A DNA stretch of 64,000 nt, taken from positions 108,308 through 172,307 of the forward strand of contig NZ_JBLKOA010000007.1 of NCBI RefSeq assembly GCF_051414135.1, in the 5' to 3' direction. Origin of the DNA: Halovenus halobia. Lineage in GTDB: Archaea; Halobacteriota; Halobacteria; Halobacteriales; Haloarculaceae. Below are positions 8,051 to 16,694 of the stretch, one piece after another; the stretch's first letter is position 1; the number at the start of each line of letters is the position of its first letter. The notes below the pieces were generated by a model that was not told the origin of the DNA, made no database searches, and worked only from the letters and a program-made list of their open reading frames with translations. The translations under genes were made by a program, and so were the position numbers.

Positions 8051-9787
8051 ATGTTTGGAAAAATCACAGGACTACTTGCGAACGACTACGACGAGGATGG
8101 ATTTCGAACCTGCTCCGTGACGGGACTGGACATTCACCGCTCGGCGGAAGTCCACGTCAAACTGTTTGGATTGACGGCACTTGTTGCGCTGATGATCGGC
8201 GGCAGTTTCGCGTTCACCGTTGCGATGACTCGCTGGGAGACGATTGGTCTCATCGGTGAGTTCGGTGGCTACTACCGTCACCTCAGCATGCACGCCTGGA
8301 ACATCCTCATCTTCTGGATGGTGTTCATGGAGATCGCCGTTCTCTACGTCGGCGGCCCTATCGTCCTCGGTCGGAAGCTACCGCTGACGAAAGTCGCGAA
8401 GGCTGGCTGGGCAATCATGGTTGCCGGCGCACTCTCGGTAAACTACTTCATCTGGACACTCAGCGGCGGGTCGGACGCCCCACTGTTGACTGCCTATGTC
8501 CCTCTCGATGTCCCACTCGGTTTCTACATCGGTGCGGTTGTCTTCCTCGTCGGTGCAACCATCGCCGCACTTCCGTTCCTGGTGAGCATTATCCTCGAAA
8601 AACGTGAGGACTGGAACGGCACACTTCCACTTGTCGCGTTCGGAGCGTTTGTGACGTTCGTCATTGCAGTGCAGGCAATCCTCGGCGGAATTGCTGCGTT
8701 CAGCTACGCTGCTATTTGGCAGATGGGGATTATCGACTCGATAAACGCTGGTGTTTACCGCCAACTATACTGGATCGTTGGTCACGGGACCCAGCAGATA
8801 AATCTGCTCGCGATGATCACCGTCTGGTACTTCCTCACGCACGTGGTCGGTGGGGCTGTCGTCGCCTCGGAGAAAGTCTCGCGGACGGCATTTATCATGT
8901 ATATGTTCTTCATCAACCTCGGCGCAGCACACCACCTGATGGTTGACCCAGGCCTCTCCGCAGGCTGGCGTATCTTCAACACGTCGTACGCGTTCTACGG
9001 CGCCGCATTCGCGAGCATGATTCACGCCTTCGCAATCCCTGCAGGACTCGAAGCCGGTCGCCGACAGCGCGGGCTTGGCGGTGGGCTGTTTGGCTGGCTG
9101 ACCTCTGCACCGTGGAAAAATCCCATCTTCGTCTCGACCATCTTCAGCATCATCCTCTTTGGATTCCTCGGCGGGATTACGGGTGTGTTGATGGGCCAGA
9201 TGCAGTTGAACATGACCTGGCACAACACCTACGCGACTGTGGGCCACTTCCACGCGACGGTCGCACTGGGAACGACACTCGCCTTCTTCGGGCTGGTGTT
9301 TTTCCTCATCAAGACGATGTTCCGTCGGAACTTCATCTCCAGTCGACTCGCGCTCGTCGTCCCCTATGGATACGCAGCGGCGATGGGACTTGCCTCGCTG
9401 TTGATGGTCTACATCGGCATTCTCTACGGTGTCCCACGCCGAACCTCGCAGGTCGTCACCAATATCATCGGCTCGGAGTTCAGTCTCTCGGCGGCACAGC
9501 CGCTGTTCATGATACTCGGGCCGATGACGTTGCTCGCCATCATTGTCGGCGCGGTGTTCGTGCTCGTGTCCGTCGGGTCGGTTCTCTTTGGCTCTCGCAC
9601 GACCAAGGAAGACTCACAGGCCCTGCTCCCACAGGGTGGACTCGTGCCCGACGGCGGTGTCGACCCGATTCACAAGACGGAGATGCGCGGGACGTTCGCG
9701 CTGTGTCTCATCTTCATGGCGACGTTCGTGGCACTGTACCTGTTGAACTGGTTCCTGCTCACGCGCCTCTGGTCTATCGGGGCCTGA
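8051..9787 (+). CDS. cbaA: B-family (ba3-type) heme-copper reductase subunit I, active-site Tyr replaced by Gln
   Basis: A 578-residue polytopic protein. His81 (LSMH) and His401 are the expected low-spin heme ligands, and His399 in GHFH is the high-spin heme ligand. His245 plus the pair His294-His295 (AAHH) would bind the active-site copper or iron. In oxygen reductases the residue four after the first metal-binding His is a Tyr cross-linked to it (HPxVY). Here the sequence is HGTQQ, so position 249 is Gln. That makes standard O2 reduction uncertain and raises the option of a B-family-derived NO reductase (eNOR-like). The operon is cbaD-cbaB-cbaA plus a fourth gene, next to heme and copper supply genes. 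Family membership is clear; the substrate is not. Confidence 0.85.
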   Translation: MFGKITGLLANDYDEDGFRTCSVTGLDIHRSAEVHVKLFGLTALVALMIGGSFAFTVAMTRWETIGLIGEFGGYYRHLSMHAWNILIFWMVFMEIAVLYVGGPIVLGRKLPLTKVAKAGWAIMVAGALSVNYFIWTLSGGSDAPLLTAYVPLDVPLGFYIGAVVFLVGATIAALPFLVSIILEKREDWNGTLPLVAFGAFVTFVIAVQAILGGIAAFSYAAIWQMGIIDSINAGVYRQLYWIVGHGTQQINLLAMITVWYFLTHVVGGAVVASEKVSRTAFIMYMFFINLGAAHHLMVDPGLSAGWRIFNTSYAFYGAAFASMIHAFAIPAGLEAGRRQRGLGGGLFGWLTSAPWKNPIFVSTIFSIILFGFLGGITGVLMGQMQLNMTWHNTYATVGHFHATVALGTTLAFFGLVFFLIKTMFRRNFISSRLALVVPYGYAAAMGLASLLMVYIGILYGVPRRTSQVVTNIIGSEFSLSAAQPLFMILGPMTLLAIIVGAVFVLVSVGSVLFGSRTTKEDSQALLPQGGLVPDGGVDPIHKTEMRGTFALCLIFMATFVALYLLNWFLLTRLWSIGA

Positions 9788-9797
9788 TTGACCAACC

Positions 9798-10475
9798 ATG
9801 ATTCACGAATCGATTGTCACGACCGTTCGTGGCTACGGACAGCAGTTCTGGCGCGACCTTCTCAGTATCTACTATGCGAACACGCCAATCTGGCGCTGGC
9901 TCAAAAGCGGGGCGTTGCTGTTTCTCGGGTTCGGTCTGTGGGCCGGTGGGTCCGCCGTTCACTCGGTCACCGACTGGCGACCAGTTCTGTATGTGATGGC
10001 CTACGGCTTCTTACTCATCGTCTGGGGACCATTTACCCACATGGTGCTCGTTCCGCTTACGGTCCGACTGCGTCGGAACGCTTCGACAGCAGTCGGACGA
10101 ACCTTCTCGCGCAACTCCGGGAAGATCAACCTCACCATCTTCGCGCTGTGTGTCATCTCACTCGCAACGCTCGCCCCTGGCGTGATGCTTCTCGAGTTCT
10201 CGCCGTCGACAGGAACGGGTGCACAGAGTGTCAGCGGTGACCTCGTCTGTGACGGCGGCGAACAGACGGTCTCGTGTGAAATTGTCGACCCACAGGGCAT
10301 CGACCACGTCGTGGTGCTTTCTGGCGGAGAACAGCTCAAACGCGTCGATGGGTCTCCGTTCACGTTCACCGTCGACCGAAGCAATCTCAAAGAGTCACCG
10401 ACGGGACAGGAACTCGTCGTCGAATACCGTGACGAGAACGGACAGCTCCGCCAGCGTCTCATCAGAAGCTTCTAA
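9798..10475 (+). CDS. membrane accessory subunit of the heme-copper reductase operon
   Basis: A 225-residue protein with three hydrophobic helices (about residues 38-58, 66-86 and 113-133) and an external C-terminal domain of about 85 residues. That domain has two cysteines (CDGG...VSCEIVDP) and an Ig-like beta character. It follows subunit I by 10 bp and is the last gene of the operon. It may correspond to the extra subunit reported for haloarchaeal ba3 enzymes, but I do not recognise the sequence. The paired cysteines could form a disulfide or bind copper for CuA loading; this is inference. Confidence 0.6.
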   Translation: MIHESIVTTVRGYGQQFWRDLLSIYYANTPIWRWLKSGALLFLGFGLWAGGSAVHSVTDWRPVLYVMAYGFLLIVWGPFTHMVLVPLTVRLRRNASTAVGRTFSRNSGKINLTIFALCVISLATLAPGVMLLEFSPSTGTGAQSVSGDLVCDGGEQTVSCEIVDPQGIDHVVVLSGGEQLKRVDGSPFTFTVDRSNLKESPTGQELVVEYRDENGQLRQRLIRSF

Positions 10476-10484
10476 CTATCGGTA

Positions 10485-10490
10485 TTTTTT
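10485..10490 (+). terminator. poly-T terminator after the reductase operon
   Basis: A run of six T (GGTATTTTTTCG) begins 10 bp after the last stop codon of the reductase operon. Archaeal transcription commonly ends at such T-tracts. No strong hairpin precedes it. Confidence 0.4.
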
Positions 10491-10619
10491 CGACCTAGTT
10501 CACAGTCGGGGGAATATACCCGAATCGAGACGTCGTCTCGTCAGTTTATCAAGTCAGTGGTAGGGTCTACCGACCACTCTCCTCCTCGACCGAGGTGAGT
10601 GGTGGTTTCAGACCAATAC

Positions 10620-10931
10620 TCAGTCGGTGTTCTGCTCGCCCTTGCAGCCGCCACGGAATCGACTACATTCAGACTGTCGAGTCTCGATACAGAGGCCGGT
10701 CTCTGCGTACTCTTCTTGGATAACTTCGTCGAGCAGTTCGATTTCGTCCTGCCCGTGCGCCGGGCTGGTGATGAAGTACGGACCGAGCCGGTGTTCTGCA
10801 ATCCGCCGGCCACACAGACCCTCTGCCTTGAGCTCGGTGACCACCGTCCGAAGCTCTTCTTTCGTCGGATTGGGACCGATATCGAACGTCGAGTCGTCGA
10901 GTGAGTCTGTGAACCGGCTGGTGTCTAACAT
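10620..10931 (-). CDS. cysteine-containing hypothetical protein
   Basis: A soluble acidic protein of about 103 residues, started at the second ATG (MLDTSRF), which fits the haloarchaeal composition best. It has a helical N-terminal half (TKEELRTVVTELKAEG), one mid-protein Cys, and three Cys in the last 25 residues (GLCIET, ECSRF, GGCKGE). Four spaced cysteines could bind a metal. It sits between the reductase operon and the copper ATPase, so a role linked to copper or respiration is possible, but no family is recognised. Confidence 0.6.
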   Translation of the reverse strand: MLDTSRFTDSLDDSTFDIGPNPTKEELRTVVTELKAEGLCGRRIAEHRLGPYFITSPAHGQDEIELLDEVIQEEYAETGLCIETRQSECSRFRGGCKGEQNTD

Positions 10932-11019
10932 GCTCCTCAATCCAAGAGAAACCCCCTAAACTGTTGTGCCGAATATGTACGTCTCGATGATTTTTTCGGT
11001 ACGCTTGCAGTTAGGTGGC

Positions 11020-13437
11020 TTACAGTACTGGCCGTTTGGAGTTCATCACGACAATAAGACTGCTGGCAGCCATTGCAACCGCTGCAAAGAGCGGATTGAG
11101 CGCACCAACTATTGCAAGCGGAATGGCGACTGCATTGTAGAGAAACGCCCACGCGATATTTTCACGAATGCGTCTGCGCGTCCCCCGAACGAACTCGAAG
11201 ACAGTTTTCACGGCTGTGAGGTCGTTGTCAGTGACGACGACATCTGCTGCGTCGATGGCCCGGGCAGTTCCGTCTCCCATGGCGATGCCAAGGTCTGCTG
11301 CTGCGAGGGCCGGCGCGTCGTTGGTGCCATCACCAACCATCACTGTGTTGCCCTGTGCTGAGAGTCGACGAACCGTCTCGACTTTCCCATCTGGCGGCAC
11401 ACCAGCGAAGACTGTGTCGACGGCTGGATGCTCGCGAAACACCGCTGCGCTCGGCCCATCGTCGCCTGTCAACACCGCAATCTCGTGGTTCTCGAACTGT
11501 TCGAGTGCGTCCTCCCACTCGTCACGGGCGGAATCACCGACAGCGACCACACCCTGTGCCTGACCGTCCCAGCCGACGACGACCGGAAGCTGTCCGTCAG
11601 ACTCGAACGTTTCGATGTGGTTCTGGAGGGACTCTGAAATTGGCCCGACGCGCTCTCTGACCAGTCCTGGTGTTCCGACGACCACCGCTCGTGAGTCGAC
11701 AACACCGGAGACACCCTCGCCGGGATAGCGCGTAAACTCCGTGGTGGTCGGGTGGTCGGCCTCGATACCCGTCTCGACGCCCTCCGACTCGGGGACTGTG
11801 CCACCATCGGGGACTGCTTCGGTGTCGTTGCAAGCGTTAGCGTCGAGGATTGCGTCGGCCACTGGGTGGCTGGCGAACCGCTCGACTGCAGCCGCGTATT
11901 CGAGTGTCTGGTCGTCCCCGACGACTGTTGACACCGTCATCTCACCAGTTGTCAACGTGCCAGTTTTGTCGAAAATCAACGTCTCAGCGTCTGGTGCAAC
12001 CTCGAAGACCGCCTCGTTGGCGATGATGACACCCTGTTTGAGTCCATCTCGCAGGCCCGCTGAGATAGCCAGCGGCGTCGCCAGCCCCATCGCACACGGA
12101 CAGGAGACGACCAGCACGACAAGTCCAGACAACACCGCAGTTGCGACCGAACTTCCTGTCGCCAGATGCCACGACGCGACTGCCACCCCGAGCGTCAATA
12201 CCAGTGGAACAAAGACTGTTGCGAGCGCGTCGGCGAGTCGCTGAACGCCGGGTGTTGCACTCTGTATCTCCCAGAGTGCCGTGGCAATTCTGTCCGCCGT
12301 ACTTTCGACTCTCGGTCCGACAGACACGACAAGTGCGTCGTCGGTCACGACAGAGCCACCGACAACATCGTCGCCTGGTCGTTTGGTTACCGGCATCGAT
12401 TCGCCCGTGACAACAGACTCGTCGACGTCGGCTATCCCCTCCTGGACAGTGCCATCGACGGGGACTCGTTCACCCGGCGTGACGACGATTTCGTCTCCCG
12501 GTTCGAGTGAATCGATTGGAACTGTTTCGCGACCATCGTCGGTGAGTCGCGTCGCTTCGCTCGTTCGGGCGGCCGTAATATCCGAGAGCATCGACATCGC
12601 CTGGGACCGAATCGACTCCTCGTAGTACCGGCCGAGGGTGACGATCATGATGATGGCAACGCTCACGTCGTAATAGAGATGTGTCCGCCCAGCAGCGAGT
12701 GCTACACTGCTGTAGACGAACGCGGAGAGTGCAGCGACGGCGACCAGCAAATCCATGTTCGGCCGCCGTGTCCGAAGACTCACCCACGCGCCACGGATGA
12801 TTGGCGCTCCTGTGTAGAAGAGCACACCTGACGTGACGACCCCGATAACCGCCATTGGGACCGTGAACGTGAGTTGCGTCGTCGCGTCGACGTCGAGAAT
12901 TCCTGTCTGTACGCCCAGATACCGTGGATAGAGATAGACGAAGTACCACGGCATCACCAGCATCGACAGAAACGCACCGACGACGAGGCGTTGGACTGTC
13001 TCGAACTGGCGGCTGCGCTGCCCGGACTCATCAGTCTCGTCCGGATGCCGAAACTGGTAGGTTTGCCCCGAGAGGGCCTCGGAAAGCGCGCTTTCTGTGA
13101 TCGTCTCGGGGTCGTAGAACACGCGTGCAGTTTCGAGCCCGTAGTTTGCGTCGACTGCGTAGACTCCGTCTATGGTATCGCCGTGCAATCCCAGGAACGT
13201 CTCACAACTCGTGCAGTGCATCCCATCGACCGACAGATAGGCTGTTTCCGCGTCCGATGGGACAGTCTCCGCTGTCGAAGCCTCTCTTGGTGTGTCAACA
13301 CCCGCCTCTTCAGATGGCAGGTCGTCGAGCGACCGGGCAACCTCCAGACAGCCACGACAGCAGAACTCGCCCTCGACTGTCGACTCCGTCACTGGGGGGT
13401 CCGGTGTCGGAAGGTCACAGAGCCGGCAGGTACTCAT
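11020..13437 (-). CDS. copper-translocating P1B-type ATPase (CcoI/CopA-like)
   Basis: An 805-residue heavy-metal P-type ATPase. Order of features: an N-terminal Cys cluster (CRLC and CCRGC) like that of FixI/CcoI pumps, an HMA domain with MHCTSC, eight membrane helices with the Cu+ motif SCPCAMGLA, the phosphorylation site DKTGTLT, and the hinge GDGTNDAPA. It would export Cu+ across the membrane using ATP. CcoI-type pumps with this Cys-rich head load copper into terminal oxidases, and the heme-copper reductase operon is close by, so that role is favoured over detoxification. The internal ATG (MSTCRLC) is preferred to one 21 bp upstream because the Cys motif follows it directly. Confidence 0.9.
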   Translation of the reverse strand: MSTCRLCDLPTPDPPVTESTVEGEFCCRGCLEVARSLDDLPSEEAGVDTPREASTAETVPSDAETAYLSVDGMHCTSCETFLGLHGDTIDGVYAVDANYGLETARVFYDPETITESALSEALSGQTYQFRHPDETDESGQRSRQFETVQRLVVGAFLSMLVMPWYFVYLYPRYLGVQTGILDVDATTQLTFTVPMAVIGVVTSGVLFYTGAPIIRGAWVSLRTRRPNMDLLVAVAALSAFVYSSVALAAGRTHLYYDVSVAIIMIVTLGRYYEESIRSQAMSMLSDITAARTSEATRLTDDGRETVPIDSLEPGDEIVVTPGERVPVDGTVQEGIADVDESVVTGESMPVTKRPGDDVVGGSVVTDDALVVSVGPRVESTADRIATALWEIQSATPGVQRLADALATVFVPLVLTLGVAVASWHLATGSSVATAVLSGLVVLVVSCPCAMGLATPLAISAGLRDGLKQGVIIANEAVFEVAPDAETLIFDKTGTLTTGEMTVSTVVGDDQTLEYAAAVERFASHPVADAILDANACNDTEAVPDGGTVPESEGVETGIEADHPTTTEFTRYPGEGVSGVVDSRAVVVGTPGLVRERVGPISESLQNHIETFESDGQLPVVVGWDGQAQGVVAVGDSARDEWEDALEQFENHEIAVLTGDDGPSAAVFREHPAVDTVFAGVPPDGKVETVRRLSAQGNTVMVGDGTNDAPALAAADLGIAMGDGTARAIDAADVVVTDNDLTAVKTVFEFVRGTRRRIRENIAWAFLYNAVAIPLAIVGALNPLFAAVAMAASSLIVVMNSKRPVL

Positions 13438-13537
13438 TGTCAGGTGTTCGTTCGGCACTCCTGAATCAGTATGCCCCTACATGTTCGACCGATAATTCGC
13501 GTCACGACGTGACACGCGTGGTTGGCGGCTCCGCCGT

Positions 13538-13933
13538 TCACTCGTCTGTCCACTTGCTCCGGAGTTCGTATCGCGTCACGTCGTCGACGTTCACCGCCAG
13601 CGGGAACTCCATTGTGGTTGTTTCGCCGACGCCAATCGGCTCCACAGGTTCGAGACCCGACTGATAGAGCCGCTCACCTGAGTTGTCCAGGAACGTGCAG
13701 GTTATCCGGGGAACACGTCCCTCGGGCGTAATCGGCTGGCTGCCATCGTTTTCGATAGTCACTTCGACGACGATTCTGGTTCCCGACGGTGTCGCCTGGG
13801 TCGCATACTCGTGGGTGAACGTGAGCGGCGTCTCGTTCGAGACAACCGTCCCATCGACACTCGACCGAGAACAGCCTGCAATCAAAATACCCACGCCCGC
13901 AGCAAAACTCCCGAGAACAGTTCGTCGGTGCAT
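13538..13933 (-). CDS. lipoprotein with immunoglobulin-like domain
   Basis: A 131-residue secreted lipoprotein. An N-terminal MHRRTVLGSF twin-arginine-like signal leads to a lipobox IAGC (Cys about residue 21). The rest is beta-rich (VVEVTIENDGSQPITP...; TCTFLDNSGERLY), resembling the small FxLYD/Ig-like domains that describe protein-decorated lipoproteins in haloarchaea. Function unknown. It sits between the copper ATPase and the phosphonate operon on the same strand but is separated from both by about 100 bp. Confidence 0.75.
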   Translation of the reverse strand: MHRRTVLGSFAAGVGILIAGCSRSSVDGTVVSNETPLTFTHEYATQATPSGTRIVVEVTIENDGSQPITPEGRVPRITCTFLDNSGERLYQSGLEPVEPIGVGETTTMEFPLAVNVDDVTRYELRSKWTDE

Positions 13934-14048
13934 ACTTTGACTGTGAGTATCCCGACTGTCATTGTATCGTCCGTAAAGTCCGGACCTGTCCGTGATGTCG
14001 CCACGCCGCTGCGACGGTCGTTCGTGTGGTTCCGACTGAACCAGTGTA

Positions 14049-14723
14049 TTACGGCTTATGGGGCTGTTCCGTGGATGTCAGGAGTTCGACCAGTTCTCGG
14101 AGGGTAGCTACCTCGAAGGTCGGCGTGGCCGAGAGGTCACAGTCGCTGACGTGGTCGCGGCGGAGAAACGCCGAGTCGATACCGGCGCGGTCTGCGGCGA
14201 CGATATCAGTCTCTGAATCGCCGACGTAGAGTGCTCGGTCGGCACCAAGGTCCGTCAGTGCCTGGTCGAGATACTCCGGTTCGGGCTTTCGGTTCGCTGC
14301 GCCGACGAGCGTTGGGTTGCGTCCGTATACAGTCTCGAACCGCGGAAGGTCGTGGTGAGCGAGCAGGAACTCGATCGTCGCGTGCTGGTTGTTGCTGACG
14401 ACTCCGAGCGGGACATCGAGCCTGTCGAGTGCAGCAACGTCTTTGTAGACTGGTTTTCCGCCGTTGCGAACGTGCGTCTGCTGGGCGAGACTCGCACTCA
14501 GTTCACGGTAGTGCCAGAACGCCTCTGGGTCGACGCCGTGGTCACGGGCGATGTCGACCGGAACAGCTCCGTCGTCAACGGTCTGTTTGGCGGTCGACCG
14601 GTCGACATCCGCATCGAACGCTGCGAACGACTCGACGACAGCGTCGACAATCACATCGGTGTCTGTCGGTTCGACCAGGACTCCATCGTTGTCGAAGATG
14701 ACGGCGTCGTACTCGTCAATCAC
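14049..14723 (-). CDS. HAD-superfamily phosphatase, last gene of the C-P lyase operon
   Basis: A HAD hydrolase of 224 residues. Motif I is FDNDGVLVEP, followed by an alpha-helical cap, motif II VVSNNQ, and the motif III/IV region YVGDSETDIVAADRAG. The GTG start at 14723 is chosen because it overlaps the upstream TIM-barrel stop by 8 bp; the Met-started extension would run deep into that gene. It is translationally coupled to the C-P lyase genes, so a sugar-phosphate or ribosyl-phosphate substrate is plausible. It could remove the 5-phosphate from a late intermediate. The exact substrate cannot be read from the sequence. Confidence 0.85.
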   Translation of the reverse strand: MIDEYDAVIFDNDGVLVEPTDTDVIVDAVVESFAAFDADVDRSTAKQTVDDGAVPVDIARDHGVDPEAFWHYRELSASLAQQTHVRNGGKPVYKDVAALDRLDVPLGVVSNNQHATIEFLLAHHDLPRFETVYGRNPTLVGAANRKPEPEYLDQALTDLGADRALYVGDSETDIVAADRAGIDSAFLRRDHVSDCDLSATPTFEVATLRELVELLTSTEQPHKP

Positions 14724-15525
14724 TGGTAGACAACTCCGTTTTCGGGGGTTTGGTATCGGTACCGAGACAGGCTGCAATGTCGGCGACGGATTTCATCTCG
14801 AAGACGAAGCAATCTGCCGGAACCGATTCGACAACTGACTCGTACCCCGGGAACGCATTGTGCTGGTCGGCGGTCCCATCGTTGTCGTGGAGATGACAGA
14901 CCCGGATACGGGACCCAAACTCATCCACGAAGGCACGCCAGTCGTGGTCGTTGACCTTCGCGTGGCCCACGTCCAGTGTGACACCGAGGTATTGTGGTGG
15001 GACATCGACGGTATCGACCATCTCGGCAAGCGCCGTCGGCGACGTGGTGTACCGGCGCTTCTGTTCATCAATCGGCTGGTTCTCTATGCATAGCGGGACG
15101 CCGACAAGTTGGGCGTATTCGGCACACTCCGCGAGTGACCGAACTGCGCTCTCGCGAGCGTCGTCGCGTACCCACTCCGGATAGCGGCGCGGGACAGCAC
15201 CGCCGTGGACGACGACACCAGTTGCACCGGCGGCGGCAGCGTCGTCGAGTGTTCGTTTGACTCGCTCGACGGAGTCCTGACGGACGGTCTCGTCGTAGCT
15301 GGCCGGGTTCCAGTCCCGGAAGGGTGCGTGATAGGTGACGCTCACGTCGTACGTGTCGGCGAGTTTCCGGACCTGCTCGGGGTTGGGTGTGTTGGGATGG
15401 CCGGCCAGATACTCGCGCTTGAATTCGACGTGGTCCAGCCCTAACTCGGTGACGTAGCGCATAAACTCCTCGACGGTCGCGCCGAAGCGGATATCCATCG
15501 CCGCTCCGAGACGGGCGTCACTCAT
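14716..15525 (-). CDS. xylose-isomerase-like TIM-barrel enzyme of the C-P lyase operon
   Basis: A 269-residue AP-endonuclease-2/sugar-isomerase-type TIM barrel. Candidate metal ligands are in the usual places: HGG (VVVHGGAVP), Glu in CIENQP, Asp/His in LDVGHAKV, His/Asp in CHLHDND, and a late Glu in FEMKS. ATG at 15525 overlaps the phnM stop as ATGA. The fold covers isomerases, epimerases and phosphodiester-cleaving endonuclease IV. In this operon, which has no phnP, it is a candidate for opening or rearranging the ribose cyclic phosphate made by PhnJ. That role is inference. Confidence 0.85.
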   Translation of the reverse strand: MSDARLGAAMDIRFGATVEEFMRYVTELGLDHVEFKREYLAGHPNTPNPEQVRKLADTYDVSVTYHAPFRDWNPASYDETVRQDSVERVKRTLDDAAAAGATGVVVHGGAVPRRYPEWVRDDARESAVRSLAECAEYAQLVGVPLCIENQPIDEQKRRYTTSPTALAEMVDTVDVPPQYLGVTLDVGHAKVNDHDWRAFVDEFGSRIRVCHLHDNDGTADQHNAFPGYESVVESVPADCFVFEMKSVADIAACLGTDTKPPKTELSTSD

Positions 15526-16694
15526 TGGGACTCCCCCGTCGTCGCGTCGGCACGGTACACTGGCTGGCCAGCGACGACTGCCTCGGTCACCGTCGGTGTC
15601 GGTTCGGGGTCGACGACGATGAGGTCGGCGCGCTTGTCCGGTTGGATTCGCCCTCTCTCGGTGAACCCAGCAGCGTCGGCCGGCGCAGCACTGACTCGTT
15701 TCACTCGTTCCGGAAGTGACTCTCCAGTCTCGACGAACACTGCAGCGAGTAGCGACGGCGGATGATAGTCGGCGACCAGCGTGTCGACGACACCTTCCTC
15801 GATGCCGTCGATGGTTGCGAGGTTGCCCCACTGGCTCTCACCGCGGACGAGGTTCGGTGCGCCCATCGCTGTCGTCATCCCAACTTCTGACGCTCGCTGC
15901 GCGGTTTCGAGTGTGATCGGGTATTCGGTGATGTCGACTCCTGACTCGGCGAGACGTTCGACTTCCCGTGGGTTCTCGTCGTCGTGTGACGCTGTTACGA
16001 CGCCACGCTCGTGGGCCCGGTCGAGGATACGATTGATCCGGTCTCTGATCGTTTCCATCGGGATCGACATTCGTTCCTCGATCATCTCCTGAGCTTCCTC
16101 GGCAGTGTGATTGGACGAGTTTTCGTAGTAGGACCGGAACGCCGCCATGTCGCGGAACTGCCCTTTCCCGGGGATGTGGCTCATCACCGAAACTAGGTCG
16201 GCGTCTCCGTTGTCGAGCACATCGAGAACAGCGTCGACACACCGCTTCTGTGTCACCTCACAGCGAGCGTGGAGACGGTGGTCGACGAGCAGGTCCGTCG
16301 CGTCGACGATTGCGTCGGTCATCGTCGCTGCGAGTTCAGGTGAGCGGTCGGTCTCTTCGTCTAACTCGAAGGAAATGGCGTGGAACTTTGTCGTAATCCC
16401 GGCGGCGACGTTCGCCCGGTCGGCTGAAGCCAGCGCCATCGAGGCGTCCATCCGTGCCCCCGAGCGCGGCTGCAGATGTTGCTCGATATCGTCACCGTGG
16501 AGGTCGACCAGCCCCGGTAACACGAGCTGTCCATCTGCGTCGATTACGGTTTCGGCGTCGGCGTCGATGTCGCCAACCTCGGCGATTTCCTGTCCGTCAA
16601 TTCGGACTCCGCCCTCGATGACGCTGTCGGGTGTGACGAGGCGGCCGCCAACGACGGCAACGGTTGCCTCTGGGGTCTGTGTGGTTGAACTCAT
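15522..16694 (-). CDS. phnM: PhnM, ribose-1-methylphosphonate-5-triphosphate diphosphatase
   Basis: A 390-residue amidohydrolase. The N-terminal beta region ends in LPGLVDLHGDD and EQHLQPRSG, the metal-binding entrance of PhnM. Further ligands lie in VTASHDDEN and near ITEYPI. PhnM removes pyrophosphate from the ribosyl phosphonate triphosphate made by PhnGHIL, giving the PhnJ substrate. The gene overlaps phnL (4 bp) and the TIM-barrel gene (4 bp). Length and motifs agree with bacterial PhnM. Confidence 0.92.
   Translation of the reverse strand: MSSTTQTPEATVAVVGGRLVTPDSVIEGGVRIDGQEIAEVGDIDADAETVIDADGQLVLPGLVDLHGDDIEQHLQPRSGARMDASMALASADRANVAAGITTKFHAISFELDEETDRSPELAATMTDAIVDATDLLVDHRLHARCEVTQKRCVDAVLDVLDNGDADLVSVMSHIPGKGQFRDMAAFRSYYENSSNHTAEEAQEMIEERMSIPMETIRDRINRILDRAHERGVVTASHDDENPREVERLAESGVDITEYPITLETAQRASEVGMTTAMGAPNLVRGESQWGNLATIDGIEEGVVDTLVADYHPPSLLAAVFVETGESLPERVKRVSAAPADAAGFTERGRIQPDKRADLIVVDPEPTPTVTEAVVAGQPVYRADATTGESQ

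Noticed and set aside
14716..15831. Longer version of the TIM-barrel protein starting at 15831
   Set aside because: The first 100 residues overlap phnM in another frame and are Arg-rich; ATG 15525 overlaps the phnM stop as ATGA, as elsewhere in the operon.
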